A stretch of 64,000 nt of DNA from Algicola sp. (lineage in GTDB: Bacteria > Bacteroidota > Bacteroidia > Flavobacteriales > Flavobacteriaceae). Positions 7,715 through 17,993 of the stretch are shown piece after piece. The DNA is taken from positions 1,472 through 65,471 of the forward strand of contig JAAEZN010000003.1 in NCBI GenBank assembly GCA_018222835.1. Reading direction: 5' to 3'. The position numbers were made by a program, and so were the translations under genes. The notes below the pieces were generated by a model. It had not been told where the DNA came from. It did no database searches and worked only from the letters and a program-made list of their open reading frames with translations. Every line of letters begins with the position of its first letter. Position 1 is the stretch's first letter.

Positions 7715-9977
7715 ATCGCAAAGTTTTTATGGTCAATATAGCATCATTTAATACAAAAGGCATGGGGATGCTATTTTTGGGTCTTTTAGGGATGCTGAAA
7801 TCTGGATGCGTCAACAAATCGTTGGATGCTTCGTATAAGGTAAGTTCTAAAACCGAATCCTTTGGGAATTCGAGTTGTAGTTCTGTAAAATCATTATTGG
7901 AAATATAATGAGTAACCAACCTGCTCTTCCTGTTTTCGAGGAAATAAGAGGATAATTCGATTTGGTTCACTTTTGCCTTCGATAAATTGATCGGATTGGT
8001 AAATACCTCCAGGCGGTTCACCGTTCTTTTCGGTGTGATGCAAAGTTCAATTACCCGATTTTCTCCTACAACGGTATCCATCACGGTATCGATGTAGGGG
8101 ATCTCCAGTTGTTTCTTTGGTGCATCTGTTACATAGCTCAAGTTTGTGCGATACTTGCTGGATATGGTCTCTGCCTTCGGCTTTCTTTTGTTTTCGCCTA
8201 AAAATTGTCCGTTCCAATCAATCAAAACGTTATCGTACGTTGCCCATAAGGTCGAATCGTTATCTGCATTATAAATATACAGTAGGCTACTGGGTTTTGG
8301 TCTTTCTTCGTTAAAATCGGATTGGATATGACTTGTAATTCCAAATGCAAAAAAGAGAAGTAAAAATAAATAGGCCAATCTTCCCTTGCTTTTTAACTGC
8401 CCTAAAAGTGGAAGTGCCAATAAAAACAGCAAGGTCGTGAAAAGGGTCGCGGCCACCATCATTTTTAATCCAAGGCCTACGGGAAACATTTTAATGAAAG
8501 GTGAATAAATAAGAACTGCGGGCAAGGCCAAAAACAGCATAAGGAACGGATTGGGTTTCTCTTGATCGATGGTTACGAGCAATCCTGCCAACAAGCCGAA
8601 CAAGGGAACGATAAAAAAACTAGCGCCTTTTAAGTATTGTGCTACCAAGCCGCAAATAATCAACCAAATAAAAATGGGGGCTACCAATAAACTTGGGGTA
8701 GGGGTTTTTCGGAATTTATGATAGGTATAAAAGCAGACGAACAAGGAGAACATAACGTACACGGTAATGTAGGTGTGGCCGTTGTAAGTAAATCCGTGGA
8801 GCATATCCTTATAACTGGGATACCACCAGGTAATTATGGTCCAGCAAAAATACCCAACTGCCCCGTTCACTATTAAAGTGACCAGAACCGGGACAAAACC
8901 TTTTAAAACATCGCTTGTTTTTAAGACTTGTTTTTTGAACCCTGAAAAAAGTAACAGGACAAAGGCAAAAACCGCTATGCCGAAAGTGGGCCAAATCCAC
9001 TCAAATGGATAGGAAATCAAATTAAAGATGGGGATATTGAAATACACATAATCATCCAGACTCTTTAAACTATCCAGATCGGTACTACTAAAATGTGCGA
9101 GCAACGGAATTAAATAACTGCCTTGGTGGGCTAGGGTCTTTCGGTCCAAACGCTCATAATTATCCAGAGCGGTGTGGTAATCAAAATGGTCATCTATAAA
9201 AGCAAAGTTGAACCCCTCTATATCACCATCTTCCCTAAAAACAGTAAGGTCAGTATCGTTGGGGAGCATTTTGTAAATGCTATAGGCCAAAGAGTTTGCA
9301 ACGGGATATTTGGGATTTGCTTTGGTGAACTCCTTGATCAAAGTGCCATTGCCTCGGTTGGTTTCGATAAGCATATAACTGGGTCCGCCACTACCGCGAG
9401 CTTCAAAATTTAGGGCCAACCCTACATCTTTTGCCCAAGGGTGCTTATTTACAAAAAGGTCGGCTCCGTTTAGTCCGAGTTCCTCGGCATCGGTAATAAG
9501 AATTATAATATCGTTCTCTGGAGTTTTATTGTCGCTCAAAAATGCTCGAATCCCTTCTAAAATGGTGGCAACCCCACTGCCTGCATCACTTGCTCCGTAT
9601 GAAGAATGGGGACTGCTGTCATAATGTGAGAGAACAAGCAATGCTTTTCCGTTGCCACTACCCTTTATTCTTGCCAAAATATTCGTGGCTTTGCTCAGAT
9701 TGCCCCAGTCTCCTGCGGTGTATCCCTGTTGTGTGGTGGTTTCCAGACCCATTTTTTTGAGTTCGGAAATAATATAGCTTCTGGCTCTTTGATGACCTGG
9801 AAAACCAACGGCATGCGGCTCTTTGGATAATTCTTTTACATGGGCCAAGGCTTTATCTGTGGAAAACGATCCCAACGGGATGTCCTGATGGGTTTTGTAC
9901 TGGGGCGTCAAGGATCTAAAACTCCAATACACGGCAAGAAAAAGAAGAATTAGGGCAAGGGTCCGGGAAAATTTCAT
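7707..9977 (-). CDS. Membrane M28-family metallopeptidase, ERMP1-like architecture
   Basis: 756 residues. One N-terminal membrane anchor (residues 5-20), then a zinc peptidase domain (about 45-290), then about eight further membrane segments (about 300-560) and a C-terminal beta-rich domain (about 570-756). Putative metal ligands are visible: H118 in LSHYD, D131 in ASDAGSG, catalytic E165 with E166 in ITDAEELG, E192 in LNFEARGSGG, H268 in DYHTALD. The Glu in place of the common Asp at the fourth ligand position resembles eukaryotic ERMP1/Fxna, which also has nine membrane segments. Likely an aminopeptidase facing the periplasm. It overlaps the next gene by 8 bp. Confidence 0.9.
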   Translation of the reverse strand: MKFSRTLALILLFLAVYWSFRSLTPQYKTHQDIPLGSFSTDKALAHVKELSKEPHAVGFPGHQRARSYIISELKKMGLETTTQQGYTAGDWGNLSKATNILARIKGSGNGKALLVLSHYDSSPHSSYGASDAGSGVATILEGIRAFLSDNKTPENDIIILITDAEELGLNGADLFVNKHPWAKDVGLALNFEARGSGGPSYMLIETNRGNGTLIKEFTKANPKYPVANSLAYSIYKMLPNDTDLTVFREDGDIEGFNFAFIDDHFDYHTALDNYERLDRKTLAHQGSYLIPLLAHFSSTDLDSLKSLDDYVYFNIPIFNLISYPFEWIWPTFGIAVFAFVLLLFSGFKKQVLKTSDVLKGFVPVLVTLIVNGAVGYFCWTIITWWYPSYKDMLHGFTYNGHTYITVYVMFSLFVCFYTYHKFRKTPTPSLLVAPIFIWLIICGLVAQYLKGASFFIVPLFGLLAGLLVTIDQEKPNPFLMLFLALPAVLIYSPFIKMFPVGLGLKMMVAATLFTTLLFLLALPLLGQLKSKGRLAYLFLLLFFAFGITSHIQSDFNEERPKPSSLLYIYNADNDSTLWATYDNVLIDWNGQFLGENKRKPKAETISSKYRTNLSYVTDAPKKQLEIPYIDTVMDTVVGENRVIELCITPKRTVNRLEVFTNPINLSKAKVNQIELSSYFLENRKSRLVTHYISNNDFTELQLEFPKDSVLELTLYEASNDLLTHPDFSIPKRPKNSIPMPFVLNDAILTIKTLRFE

Positions 9978-10099
9978 TACAAAGCGTTATTGATAATTTA
10001 AAACGTGAATATATGAAAGGTTCTCATCTTTAAGCTTTTAAAATTAGGTTATTCGCTAAAAAAAACTATATTTATTAATCAACTTTAAAATCTAACCTT

Positions 10100-10570
10100 A
10101 TGGCAATCAAAAGTTTTCAAGGCATACGGAGCAAGGAGGAGAATAAGAAAAAATACAATGCCCCAATTTTGGTGGAGGACTATATGACCAGTAATTTGAT
10201 CACATTTTCTCCAGACCAGTCCATTTTGGAAGTGATGGAGACATTTGCCAAGCACCATATTTCCGGTGGGCCCGTGGTGGACAACAATGGTTTTTTGGTA
10301 GGAATAATATCCGAGGCGGACTGTATGAAGCAGATATCGGAGAGTAGATATTTTAACCAGCCTATTTTGGATAAAAGTGTTGAACGGTTTATGACCAAAA
10401 ATGTGGAGACCATTCCACACGACATGTCCATTTTTGATGCGGCGGGTGTTTTTGATCGTCACAATAGGCGTAGATTGCCCGTAATGAAGAACGATATTCT
10501 TGTTGGACAGATAAGTCGAAAGGATATTGTGATTGCGGCTCTTAAACTAACGTCCCATAGCTGGAAGTGA
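10100..10570 (+). CDS. Tandem CBS-domain protein
   Basis: 156 residues consisting almost only of two CBS domains: VEDYMTSNLITFSPDQSILEV to about residue 80, and VERFMTKNVETIPHDMSIFDAA to about 150. CBS pairs bind adenine nucleotides (AMP, ATP, SAM) and act as energy or ligand sensors. No fused effector is present, so it probably regulates a partner. Cytoplasmic. Single gene, convergent with the next one (1-bp gap). Confidence 0.9.
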   Translation: MAIKSFQGIRSKEENKKKYNAPILVEDYMTSNLITFSPDQSILEVMETFAKHHISGGPVVDNNGFLVGIISEADCMKQISESRYFNQPILDKSVERFMTKNVETIPHDMSIFDAAGVFDRHNRRRLPVMKNDILVGQISRKDIVIAALKLTSHSWK

Positions 10571-10571
10571 G

Positions 10572-10925
10572 CTATTCCCTTTTAACTATCATAAAAAAAT
10601 CGTTGTCGAGCGGTAAATATCCAAGATCATATACAAAAAAGTAGGTGCTGCCCTTTTTGGTGGTATATAGGTTGGTTATGTACTCAAAATCAAAACCTTT
10701 GTCCAGCAAGCGCATTTTTGTGGTCTTTGTTTTTCCCTCTCGAAGTGTAAAACCATCGAGTATCCGATAGTTTTTGCGCAGTTTGTTATTAATGTTGCGT
10801 ACCAAGTTCTTGCTGTCTCGGTTGAGACGGTTGTTGTAAGCGTTCCTGCAATGGTCGGAACAGTATTTTTGGTCTATGCGGCCAAGCAATTTTTCTTCGC
10901 AGACCAAACAATTTCTTTCGGGCAT
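10572..10925 (-). CDS. Zinc-ribbon-like small protein of unknown function
   Basis: 117 residues. A four-Cys zinc site is clear at the N-terminus: C6 and C9 (CLVC), then C22 and C26 (YCSDHC), followed by RNAYNNRLNRDSKN, a basic segment often seen after such zinc ribbons. The C-terminal half is a mixed alpha/beta region (MRLLDKGFDFEYITNLYTTKKG). Possibly nucleic-acid binding; function unknown. It lies 10 bp downstream of the pentapeptide-repeat gene, in operon. Confidence 0.75.
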   Translation of the reverse strand: MPERNCLVCEEKLLGRIDQKYCSDHCRNAYNNRLNRDSKNLVRNINNKLRKNYRILDGFTLREGKTKTTKMRLLDKGFDFEYITNLYTTKKGSTYFFVYDLGYLPLDNDFFMIVKRE

Positions 10926-10935
10926 GTAATAAGAT

Positions 10936-11508
10936 TTAGGCTACCACAATATCATACTTTTTTAATAAACCTATCAAACCCTTCTTACTGAACCGGGTTT
11001 TTTTTATTTGGTTAATGGATGGATCTATGCCAAAGTTAAAAGCCGAGCTCAGATCGGCCCCGCTTAGATCTGTGTTTTCGAAAATAGCCTTATCGAGGTC
11101 ACAATTTGGAAATTTGGCCATTTTTAATTGGGTGTCTGTAAAGTCGGTTTGGTGCAGCCTGCAATCCAGAAACTGGATTTGGGGGAGGTTCATCCCAACA
11201 AATGAGGCCACGGACAAATTACAGTTCAAAAACTGTAAGGTCAATAAAAGTTGATTACAGGTCTCAAATTGAACCCCCACCATTTTACAGCCTTTAAAAG
11301 TTACACCATTAAAAATGGTATGGGCAATGTTGGCATTGGTAAGATCGCAACCTTCAAAAGTGCAGTCCACAAAATTTTGGTTGTCCAAAAAACCTTTGGA
11401 GAACAGGCAGTCCACAAAACGACATTCTTCATAATCGCCTTTGGGCAATTTTGTTTGGGTAAAATCTTGTTTTACGAACTCCTGTTCCAACCAAAAGTTA
11501 TCTGCCAT
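10936..11508 (-). CDS. Pentapeptide-repeat protein
   Basis: 190 residues with repeats of the A(D/N)LXX type, for example FVDCTFEGCDLTNANIAHTIF and CDLDKAIFENTDLSGADLSSAF, separated by a short break near the middle. This gives a right-handed quadrilateral beta-helix. Size and layout resemble Qnr/MfpA-like DNA-mimic proteins that protect gyrase, but repeat content alone cannot prove that role. Its ATG overlaps the stop of the upstream propeller gene (TAATG), so translation is coupled. Confidence 0.85.
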   Translation of the reverse strand: MADNFWLEQEFVKQDFTQTKLPKGDYEECRFVDCLFSKGFLDNQNFVDCTFEGCDLTNANIAHTIFNGVTFKGCKMVGVQFETCNQLLLTLQFLNCNLSVASFVGMNLPQIQFLDCRLHQTDFTDTQLKMAKFPNCDLDKAIFENTDLSGADLSSAFNFGIDPSINQIKKTRFSKKGLIGLLKKYDIVVA

Positions 11509-14500
11509 TACTCCTTGGTCAAGATTATGGCGGGCAGATCCAATGCTTTGAACATTTGGTTGTATGTTCCCATACCATCTACCACAATGGCATTTTTTTC
11601 ATCTTCATAAGTTTTCCATTGGGCCAAGAGATCTTGTAATCGTTCTTTGGCACCTTGGGTAACTTTGGGCTCTGCTACATCTACAAACCCTTTTAAATGC
11701 ATAAATTCTGCATTTAGCTGATTTTTAAAATTGATTACATCTTGGAAGGTTTTTTGGTTGGGTTGAATCAACTTTTCTTCCCAAGAGGTGATTCTTTCCA
11801 GCAATTTGTCACCATTCTCTAATAATGCCTTGGCGTTTTCATCCTCTTTTAGCAATTCTTTGTACTGCTTTAGCTGACTTTTTGCCTTGCGCATTTGGTT
11901 CACTGCATGGTGCATGCTAGCAACGGTTTCATCAATTTTATTGAGTACCGATTGCTGCTCTGCATAATCTGCGGTAGTGCCCGTAACCTTTGGGTCGGCA
12001 AGAACCTCGGCGTTGGTTTCCACGGAGCTATCACCAAACGTCAATCGTAAAGTGTATGTGCCAGGTGCTACACGTGCTCCTTTATAATTGCCATAAACAA
12101 AAACCTTGTCCACTGCAGGAACAGCTTCCTTGCTAAAATCCCATGTAAAACGGTTGTACCCTTTGGTAGAGGGCAATACATCCGGTTTTGGCGGGCCACC
12201 TGGCCAGCTTTTAAAACTTTTATTAGGTTGATTGGTCACTGTTTTAATCACTTTTCCTCCAGACAATACTTCAAGTTTAAGCTCTATCGTGTCCAGCTTT
12301 TTGGGTAGATAATAATCGAAAGTGACGCCGGACTTTGGGTTTTGGCCCAATCCTGCAACATTGCTATCGGTACTTCCATTAAAGATACGATAGGATGGTT
12401 TTGGACGTACAATTTGAAGCTCGGAAGCTGGGTTGATGCTATGTTGAATCGCTCCCAAATCGTCCAGAATCCAAAAGGAGCGACCGGCGGTGGCAGCTAC
12501 AAGGTCATTATCGTGAATCACCAAATCATTGATGGGTACCACAGGAAGGTTTAATTGCAATGGTTGCCAATGCGAGCCATTATCCAAAGAAACAAAAAGA
12601 CCAGTTTCGGTACCAGCATATAGTAACCCTTTTTGCTTTTTGTCCTCACGCACTACCCGGGTAAAGTTGTGCTCGCCATTTATTCCGTTGGTTATTTTGG
12701 TCCAGGTTTGCCCATAATCGGATGTTTTAAAAATATAGGAGTTCAAGTCCATGAACTTATAGCGCATCAATGTAATGTATGCTGTTCCTGGGTCGTGCGG
12801 GGATACTTCGATGCTATTGATAATACCTTCTTTATTATTGGGAGGGGTAATATTTTCCCAACTTTCACCGCCATTTTTGGTAATATGTACCAATCCATCA
12901 TCCGAACCGGCATACAAAACCCCTTTTTCATGAGGGGATTCTACCAAGTACATAATGGTATTGTAGTTTTCGCCACCAGCAGCTTCGTTGGTGTATGGGC
13001 CACCGCCAGGGCCTTGCTGGTCGGGGTTGTTTCGGGTAAGATCGGGGCTTACTACCTCCCAACTGTTTCCGCCATCGCGGGTTTTAAACACCACGTTTCC
13101 TGCGTGATAGATTGTGTTTCTGTCGTGCGGGGAACTGATAATGGGGGCGTTCCAGTTATACCGGAACTTAAAATCTTTAGGAACCTTGCTGAGCCCCAAT
13201 TCTGGATATTCTTTTATGGATTTTGATTCTCTTGAGGCCTTGACCCATTTTTCGATGATACCTTGGTAGCAGCCACCGTAAACCACTTCTGGATTGTCGG
13301 GGTCAAAAGCTAAATAAGCGCTTTCGCAGCCTGCTACGGAATACCAGTCTTTCCAGTCAATACCATAGTCATGGGTTCTACTTGCAATGGAAATGGCAGA
13401 GTTGTCCTGCTGTCCGCCATACACGTTGTAGGGAACCAGATTATCGGTTATTACACGATAAAATTGTGCTGTAGCTTGGTTTTGTTGTGTGCTCCAGCTT
13501 TTGCCTCCATTGTTGGATACATTTGCGCCTCCGTCGTTCGAGTTCACCATTATTTGGTTGTTTTCGGGGTGTATCCATAGATCATGGTTGTCGCCATGCG
13601 GTGTGGAAACGGTAGTGAAGGTTTTTCCACCATCAATGGATTTGGTGACCGGGGCATTCAGTACATATACGATGTTTTCATTCTGTGTATCGGCAAAAAT
13701 TTCCATGTAGTACCAGGATCGCGCAATATTGATACGATCCTTATTCGTTTGTCTCCATGTTTTACCGGCATCTGTAGTTTTATAGACACCTCCTTTTTCA
13801 CCCTCGGCTTCGATTACTGCATACACCACCTCGGCATTTGCCCTGGAAACGGAAATTCCTGATTTTCCGAACTCTTTTGGGAGTCCTTTTTCCATTTTTG
13901 TCCATGTGTCTCCGCCATCCGTTGATTTATAAAGGCCGGAAGAGGCTCCGCCAGATTCCATCGTCCAAGGATATCTGCGATGTTGCCACATGGCAGCATA
14001 AAGAATCAATGGGTTGTTCATGTCCATGCTCAAGGATGACGCTCCGGTATTTGGATCTATGTAGAGCATTTTTTTCCAAGTTTCACCTCCATTGGTAGAG
14101 CGATAGATGCCCCTGTCCTCGGAAGGACCATATTGGGCGCCTTGGGCGGCAATAAAAATTATATCTGGGTTTGTAGGATGGATAATTACATCGGAAATGT
14201 GGCGTGTATAGTCCAATCCGACATGTTTCCAGGTCTTCCCTGCATCGGTGGATTTGTAAACTCCATCTCCCATGGATGTCATAACACCACGAGCGGCATG
14301 TTCGCCCATTCCCGCGACAACCAAATTAGGGTTACTTTCTGCAACAGCAATATCGCCTACGGTTCCGGTTTTCAGAAATCCATCGGAGATGTTCTTCCAA
14401 TTGAGACCGTCGTCCGTAGTTTTCCAGATACCACCACCAGTGGTTCCCATATAGTAGGTGTAGGGTTGTCCCACTACACCAGTAGATGTAACGCTTCGAC

Positions 14501-14657
14501 CGCCACGAAACGGTCCAATATTACGCCATTTTAGACTAGGGAAAAGGGAGTCGTTGACTACAGTGGAAGGCTGGGTTGATTTTTTGTTTCTTCGTTGTGC
14601 ATCAACAGGGTAAAGAGCCAATAACATGGCACATAAAAGTAAAGGTTTTAGTTTCAC
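11508..14657 (-). CDS. Large secreted BNR/sortilin-like beta-propeller protein
   Basis: 1049 residues, signal peptide [21 protein letters not shown]. About 11 Asp-box/BNR motifs can be read ([54 protein letters not shown] and others) over about residues 45-700, forming one or two propellers like the Vps10/sortilin domain. The C-terminal 300 residues hold a beta-sandwich then helices. Often annotated as glycosyl hydrolase; I see no sialidase catalytic set, so binding or scaffolding in the periplasm or on the surface is as likely. The start is GTG at 14657. Coupled to the pentapeptide gene. Confidence 0.85.
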   Translation of the reverse strand: MKLKPLLLCAMLLALYPVDAQRRNKKSTQPSTVVNDSLFPSLKWRNIGPFRGGRSVTSTGVVGQPYTYYMGTTGGGIWKTTDDGLNWKNISDGFLKTGTVGDIAVAESNPNLVVAGMGEHAARGVMTSMGDGVYKSTDAGKTWKHVGLDYTRHISDVIIHPTNPDIIFIAAQGAQYGPSEDRGIYRSTNGGETWKKMLYIDPNTGASSLSMDMNNPLILYAAMWQHRRYPWTMESGGASSGLYKSTDGGDTWTKMEKGLPKEFGKSGISVSRANAEVVYAVIEAEGEKGGVYKTTDAGKTWRQTNKDRINIARSWYYMEIFADTQNENIVYVLNAPVTKSIDGGKTFTTVSTPHGDNHDLWIHPENNQIMVNSNDGGANVSNNGGKSWSTQQNQATAQFYRVITDNLVPYNVYGGQQDNSAISIASRTHDYGIDWKDWYSVAGCESAYLAFDPDNPEVVYGGCYQGIIEKWVKASRESKSIKEYPELGLSKVPKDFKFRYNWNAPIISSPHDRNTIYHAGNVVFKTRDGGNSWEVVSPDLTRNNPDQQGPGGGPYTNEAAGGENYNTIMYLVESPHEKGVLYAGSDDGLVHITKNGGESWENITPPNNKEGIINSIEVSPHDPGTAYITLMRYKFMDLNSYIFKTSDYGQTWTKITNGINGEHNFTRVVREDKKQKGLLYAGTETGLFVSLDNGSHWQPLQLNLPVVPINDLVIHDNDLVAATAGRSFWILDDLGAIQHSINPASELQIVRPKPSYRIFNGSTDSNVAGLGQNPKSGVTFDYYLPKKLDTIELKLEVLSGGKVIKTVTNQPNKSFKSWPGGPPKPDVLPSTKGYNRFTWDFSKEAVPAVDKVFVYGNYKGARVAPGTYTLRLTFGDSSVETNAEVLADPKVTGTTADYAEQQSVLNKIDETVASMHHAVNQMRKAKSQLKQYKELLKEDENAKALLENGDKLLERITSWEEKLIQPNQKTFQDVINFKNQLNAEFMHLKGFVDVAEPKVTQGAKERLQDLLAQWKTYEDEKNAIVVDGMGTYNQMFKALDLPAIILTKE

Positions 14658-14810
14658 GAGAGTGTTGGATTAGTTAGTCCGTTAAAGATACTAATTCGGC
14701 CATTCCAATGAAACTAAAATACTTTACTCTTTTGTAGGGAAATTAATCTTCCTCCATGCTTCCATCGAACTGATCGGCAAGAAGAGGAAATGTGGGCCTA
14801 TGTTTGGCCG

Positions 14811-15509
14811 TTAATTGGACAAGGCAAATTTTACATTGACAGTGGTCTCCACATTAATTTTTTCAAAATGGATATCCAAGGGCTGTGCTTGACCCATATC
14901 GGCTGATACTGCTTTCATTTCCATCATGGGTGCTTGATTGTACCTAGGATAATAATTTGAGTTATCGGAAATATGGATGGCCATACCTACTTTTTGGCCT
15001 AATGGTTGGGTTAAGGCAGCGGCTTTTTGTTTGGCTCTCTTTACTGCTTTGGATTTTAGTTCGAGTTCCAGTTCGTCCATTTTGGAATATTCGGTTTTTT
15101 CGATACGGGTATTGGCAATGTCCAATTGCTCCAAGGCCATCATAACATCGCCGAGTTCTTTGCCGGAATAGACTAAAAGAGAATATTGTTTGCTTTTCAG
15201 GACTTCTTTTTGACGCAAAAAGTATTTTTTAAAGTTGCTGCCCATATCCTTTATTACCAATTGCTTGGTTAGATCAATGCCCATGGCCTTAAATCGTTTT
15301 GCCATTTGGTTTTCTTGTTCCTCTATCGAAACACGTCCCTTGGTATCTTTTTCTTGGATAATTATATTTAGGTATATTCTATCCGGGGTAACCAAAGTGT
15401 CCACTCTGGCCTGTGTTTCCAAATAAGGGGTATCCAAAAAGTTTTTGGATTGGGCAAAAATTACAGAAGAGAACAGAACTGAGGCTGCTAAAAAAATCGT
15501 TTTTTTCAT
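14811..15509 (-). CDS. SIMPL (DUF541) domain periplasmic protein
   Basis: 232 residues with a signal peptide (MKKTIFLAASVLFSSVIFAQ). The mature part matches SIMPL/DUF541 proteins: ARVDTLVTPDRIYLNIIIQEKD near the N-terminus, the helical ELKSKAVKRAKQKAAALTQPLGQKVG, and the final strand VETTVNVKFALSN. Family members assemble into periplasmic oligomers; in E. coli the homologue YggE is linked to stress resistance. Monocistronic as far as seen. Confidence 0.85.
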   Translation of the reverse strand: MKKTIFLAASVLFSSVIFAQSKNFLDTPYLETQARVDTLVTPDRIYLNIIIQEKDTKGRVSIEEQENQMAKRFKAMGIDLTKQLVIKDMGSNFKKYFLRQKEVLKSKQYSLLVYSGKELGDVMMALEQLDIANTRIEKTEYSKMDELELELKSKAVKRAKQKAAALTQPLGQKVGMAIHISDNSNYYPRYNQAPMMEMKAVSADMGQAQPLDIHFEKINVETTVNVKFALSN

Positions 15510-15633
15510 GATATATTTTTATTAAAGGTATATTACTTTGCCTCTATATTCAAAACACGTGCCGAAGTCTTATGGATAAGACGATTCATAAAAATGTATG
15601 GCTTAACTCGATTAACTTGAGTACATTGTGGGT

Positions 15634-16770
15634 ATGAAATTTATTTTGGCACCCGATAAATATAAAGGCTCCCTTACTGGATGGGAATTTTGTGAAATCG
15701 TTGCCCGCGGCATAAAAAAAATTTTTCCGGATGCAGAAATAGTTTATCGTCCTTTGGCCGATGGAGGAGATGGTACTATAGATGTAGTTGCGGATTACCT
15801 GAAGGCATCAAAAGAGAGCGTTATTGTAAGGGATCCGCTTTTTAGGAGAATTACATCATATTACCTCCTTTCTAAAGATAGACAAACGGCTTTCATCGAA
15901 ATGTCCGAAGCTTCTGGATATAAATTGTTGAAAAAATCCGAAATGAACTGCATGGACACTACGACCATCGGCACCGGTGAGATGATGGTCGATGCCCTTG
16001 AAAAAGGGGCTAAAAACATTGTGTTGGGTATTGGAGGGAGTGCTACCAACGATGGAGGAATGGGTATGGCCAAAGCTCTTGGGTATGTTTTTTTAGATGC
16101 AGAGAGCAATGAACTGAAACCTATTGGGCGGAATCTAGGTAAGGTAAGAGAAATCCAAAAAAATAATGTACACTCCAAATTAAAGGGCGCTAAAATCCAA
16201 GTTGCTTGTGATGTTAACAACCCATTTTATGGAGAGCACGGAGCAGCCAAGATTTACGGGGCACAAAAAGGGGCAACTGAAGAGGAAATTGTGTTTTTGG
16301 ACGATGGGTTAAAACATTTTGCAAGGATTTTACAATCTACTTTTAATGTTGATGTTCAGGATATTGAAGGCGCTGGTGCTGCCGGGGGAGTAGGTGGGGG
16401 AGCTGTAGTGTTTTTAAATGCTGAACTGGCTTCTGGAGTTGAATTAGTGATGCAAATTGCTGATTTTGAAAAGACGATACAATATGCCGATTGGATAATT
16501 ACTGGTGAAGGAAAGTTGGATGCCCAAACCTTTGCCGGGAAAACCATTAACGGAGTGGTGAGATCGGCCAAAAAACAGAATGTACTCGTTGCGGCACTCT
16601 GTGGTTCGGTAGAGGTGTCGATAGAAGAAATACAGGAAATGGGTCTGGACTATGCAGTATCCATTCTTAATCAAGTAGGGAATTTGGACGATGCCAAGGC
16701 AAATTCCAAAGAGAACTTGGAACTGGCCAGCTATAATTTTGCAAATATGCTGAAACTGGGTAAAAGCTAA
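15634..16770 (+). CDS. Glycerate kinase, type 1
   Basis: Phosphorylates D-glycerate with ATP, feeding glyoxylate/serine carbon into glycolysis. I place the start at ATG 15634 (MKFILAPDKYKGSL), which matches the family; a GTG two codons upstream (15628) is also in frame. 378 residues, normal length. Motifs: ADGGDGT at 41-47, GIGGSATNDGGMGMAKALG at about 132-150, AGAAGGVGGG in the second half and ITGEGKLDAQTFAGKT. Cytoplasmic. It is convergent with the GNAT gene; their stop codons overlap. Confidence 0.93.
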   Translation: MKFILAPDKYKGSLTGWEFCEIVARGIKKIFPDAEIVYRPLADGGDGTIDVVADYLKASKESVIVRDPLFRRITSYYLLSKDRQTAFIEMSEASGYKLLKKSEMNCMDTTTIGTGEMMVDALEKGAKNIVLGIGGSATNDGGMGMAKALGYVFLDAESNELKPIGRNLGKVREIQKNNVHSKLKGAKIQVACDVNNPFYGEHGAAKIYGAQKGATEEEIVFLDDGLKHFARILQSTFNVDVQDIEGAGAAGGVGGGAVVFLNAELASGVELVMQIADFEKTIQYADWIITGEGKLDAQTFAGKTINGVVRSAKKQNVLVAALCGSVEVSIEEIQEMGLDYAVSILNQVGNLDDAKANSKENLELASYNFANMLKLGKS

Positions 16771-17369
16771 CTTATAGGTCTTTTGCCCATCTTAAATTCC
16801 AAAGAAGTTTTTACGGTTTTCCATTCGCTGTTCAAAATGGAAAATACAACGGTATCCCTTAGGTTTCCGGAACCATCTATTCGATGGTTTCTTAAAATAC
16901 CATCTTGCTTTGCTCCTAGTCGAAGAATGGCATTTCTTGAGGGATGGTTATGAAAGTGCGTCCGAACTTCTACGGCGATACAGTCTAAATTTTCAAATGC
17001 GTATTTTAATAAAAGATATTTGGTCTCGGTATTGATTCCTGTGCGCTGCATTTTTTTGGCATACCAAGTTGAGCCAATTTCCAATCGTTTACTTTTTGCA
17101 TCCAAATTCATGTAACGGGTACTGCCCACAATGGAGTTGGTTTTTTTGTTGATTATGGCAAAGGGCAATGCGGTTCCTTTATCTTGTTCTGCAAGCGCAA
17201 TATCCAAGTAGGTATCTATAGTCTTGGGGGATGGGACCGAGGTGTACCAAAGTTCCCAAAGCTTGCCGTCCGATGCGGCAAAGGCCAAATCCACTTTTTG
17301 TGATTTTTGCAGAGGTACTAGCTTAACCGATTCGCCTTCCAGCTGTGTAGGACGTAACCAAGTTTCCAT
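16767..17369 (-). CDS. GNAT acetyltransferase (RimJ/RimL-like)
   Basis: The likely start is ATG 17369 (METWLRPTQLEGESVKLVPL), giving 200 residues; an upstream ATG at 17453 would read through a terminator hairpin and is rejected. The fold matches RimJ/L-type acetyltransferases: LVPLQKS at the N-terminus, SIVGSTRYMNLDAKSKRLEIGSTW, TEAK-like KYLLLKYAFENL, and VEVRTHFHNHPSRNAILRLGAKQDGILRNH, where acetyl-CoA would bind. Transfers acetyl groups to a protein N-terminus or a small molecule; substrate unknown. Confidence 0.87.
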   Translation of the reverse strand: METWLRPTQLEGESVKLVPLQKSQKVDLAFAASDGKLWELWYTSVPSPKTIDTYLDIALAEQDKGTALPFAIINKKTNSIVGSTRYMNLDAKSKRLEIGSTWYAKKMQRTGINTETKYLLLKYAFENLDCIAVEVRTHFHNHPSRNAILRLGAKQDGILRNHRIDGSGNLRDTVVFSILNSEWKTVKTSLEFKMGKRPIS

Positions 17370-17422
17370 AGGTTGAATTTTAGCCCAAATATAGGCTTTA
17401 TACGGGCATATTAAATTGAAAA

Positions 17423-17443
17423 GGCCGGAGATTATCTCCGGCC
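17423..17443 (-). terminator. Rho-independent terminator
   Basis: GGCCGGAGAT and ATCTCCGGCC form a 10-bp perfect GC-rich stem around a single central base (in practice an 8-bp stem with a short loop), followed on the minus strand by TTTT. It ends the transcript of the secreted-protein gene at 17474-17944 and separates it from the acetyltransferase. Confidence 0.85.
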
Positions 17444-17473
17444 CACTCATCAATCAAAAAAACGAAATTAAAT

Positions 17474-17944
17474 TTATTTCGACTCAAATTCTTCGATAAT
17501 AAAGAAGTTTTTACTTTTCTTATCAACGAGATAATTGTTCTCCAGAATATCGTAGTGCATGGATTTATTACCTACAATAATATCAAAGCCCTTGTCTGTC
17601 TGTATTACTTCAAAATCGTTGTTTTGGGTACCCTTATATTTCAATACCATGTAATCATCATAACTATCGTCAGAATCGCTATCGATGGCAACTAGTTTTG
17701 TAACATAGGCAGACGATGCTTTTCTGTCTTGGTTTACCATGCCTTTGTCCTTGCTATCCAGTTCCATGGTATATTTTCTTCGTTCCATCACTTTTACACT
17801 GTATTGTTTTTCCTTGCCATCTTCCGAAACGGTAAAGGTTTTTAATTGTATGGTCGCTTTCATAACCCCGGAAGTTTTGCTTTGTCCATATCCGGAAAAA
17901 GCGGTCAGGGTTGCAATTGATAGTATAGTTAATAGCTTTTTCAT
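17474..17944 (-). CDS. Secreted protein of unknown function
   Basis: 156 residues with a signal peptide (MKKLLTILSIATLTAFSGYGQ). The mature region is beta-rich and polar (VMKATIQLKTFTVSEDGKEKQYSVKVMERR, YDDYMVLKYKGTQNNDFEVIQ, DYLENNY-like end then FFIIEEFESK). I recognise no named family. Followed by a strong terminator. Lies 49 bp downstream of dps in the same direction, so it might be read from the dps promoter as well. Confidence 0.7.
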   Translation of the reverse strand: MKKLLTILSIATLTAFSGYGQSKTSGVMKATIQLKTFTVSEDGKEKQYSVKVMERRKYTMELDSKDKGMVNQDRKASSAYVTKLVAIDSDSDDSYDDYMVLKYKGTQNNDFEVIQTDKGFDIIVGNKSMHYDILENNYLVDKKSKNFFIIEEFESK

Positions 17945-17993
17945 AGAATTTTTTAAGGTTAATATTTTGTTTTTAGATGTGCGGTATTCCTTT

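Noticed and set aside
17370-17453. Upstream ATG extension of the acetyltransferase
   Set aside because: Would place coding sequence through a strong terminator and adds non-conserved residues.
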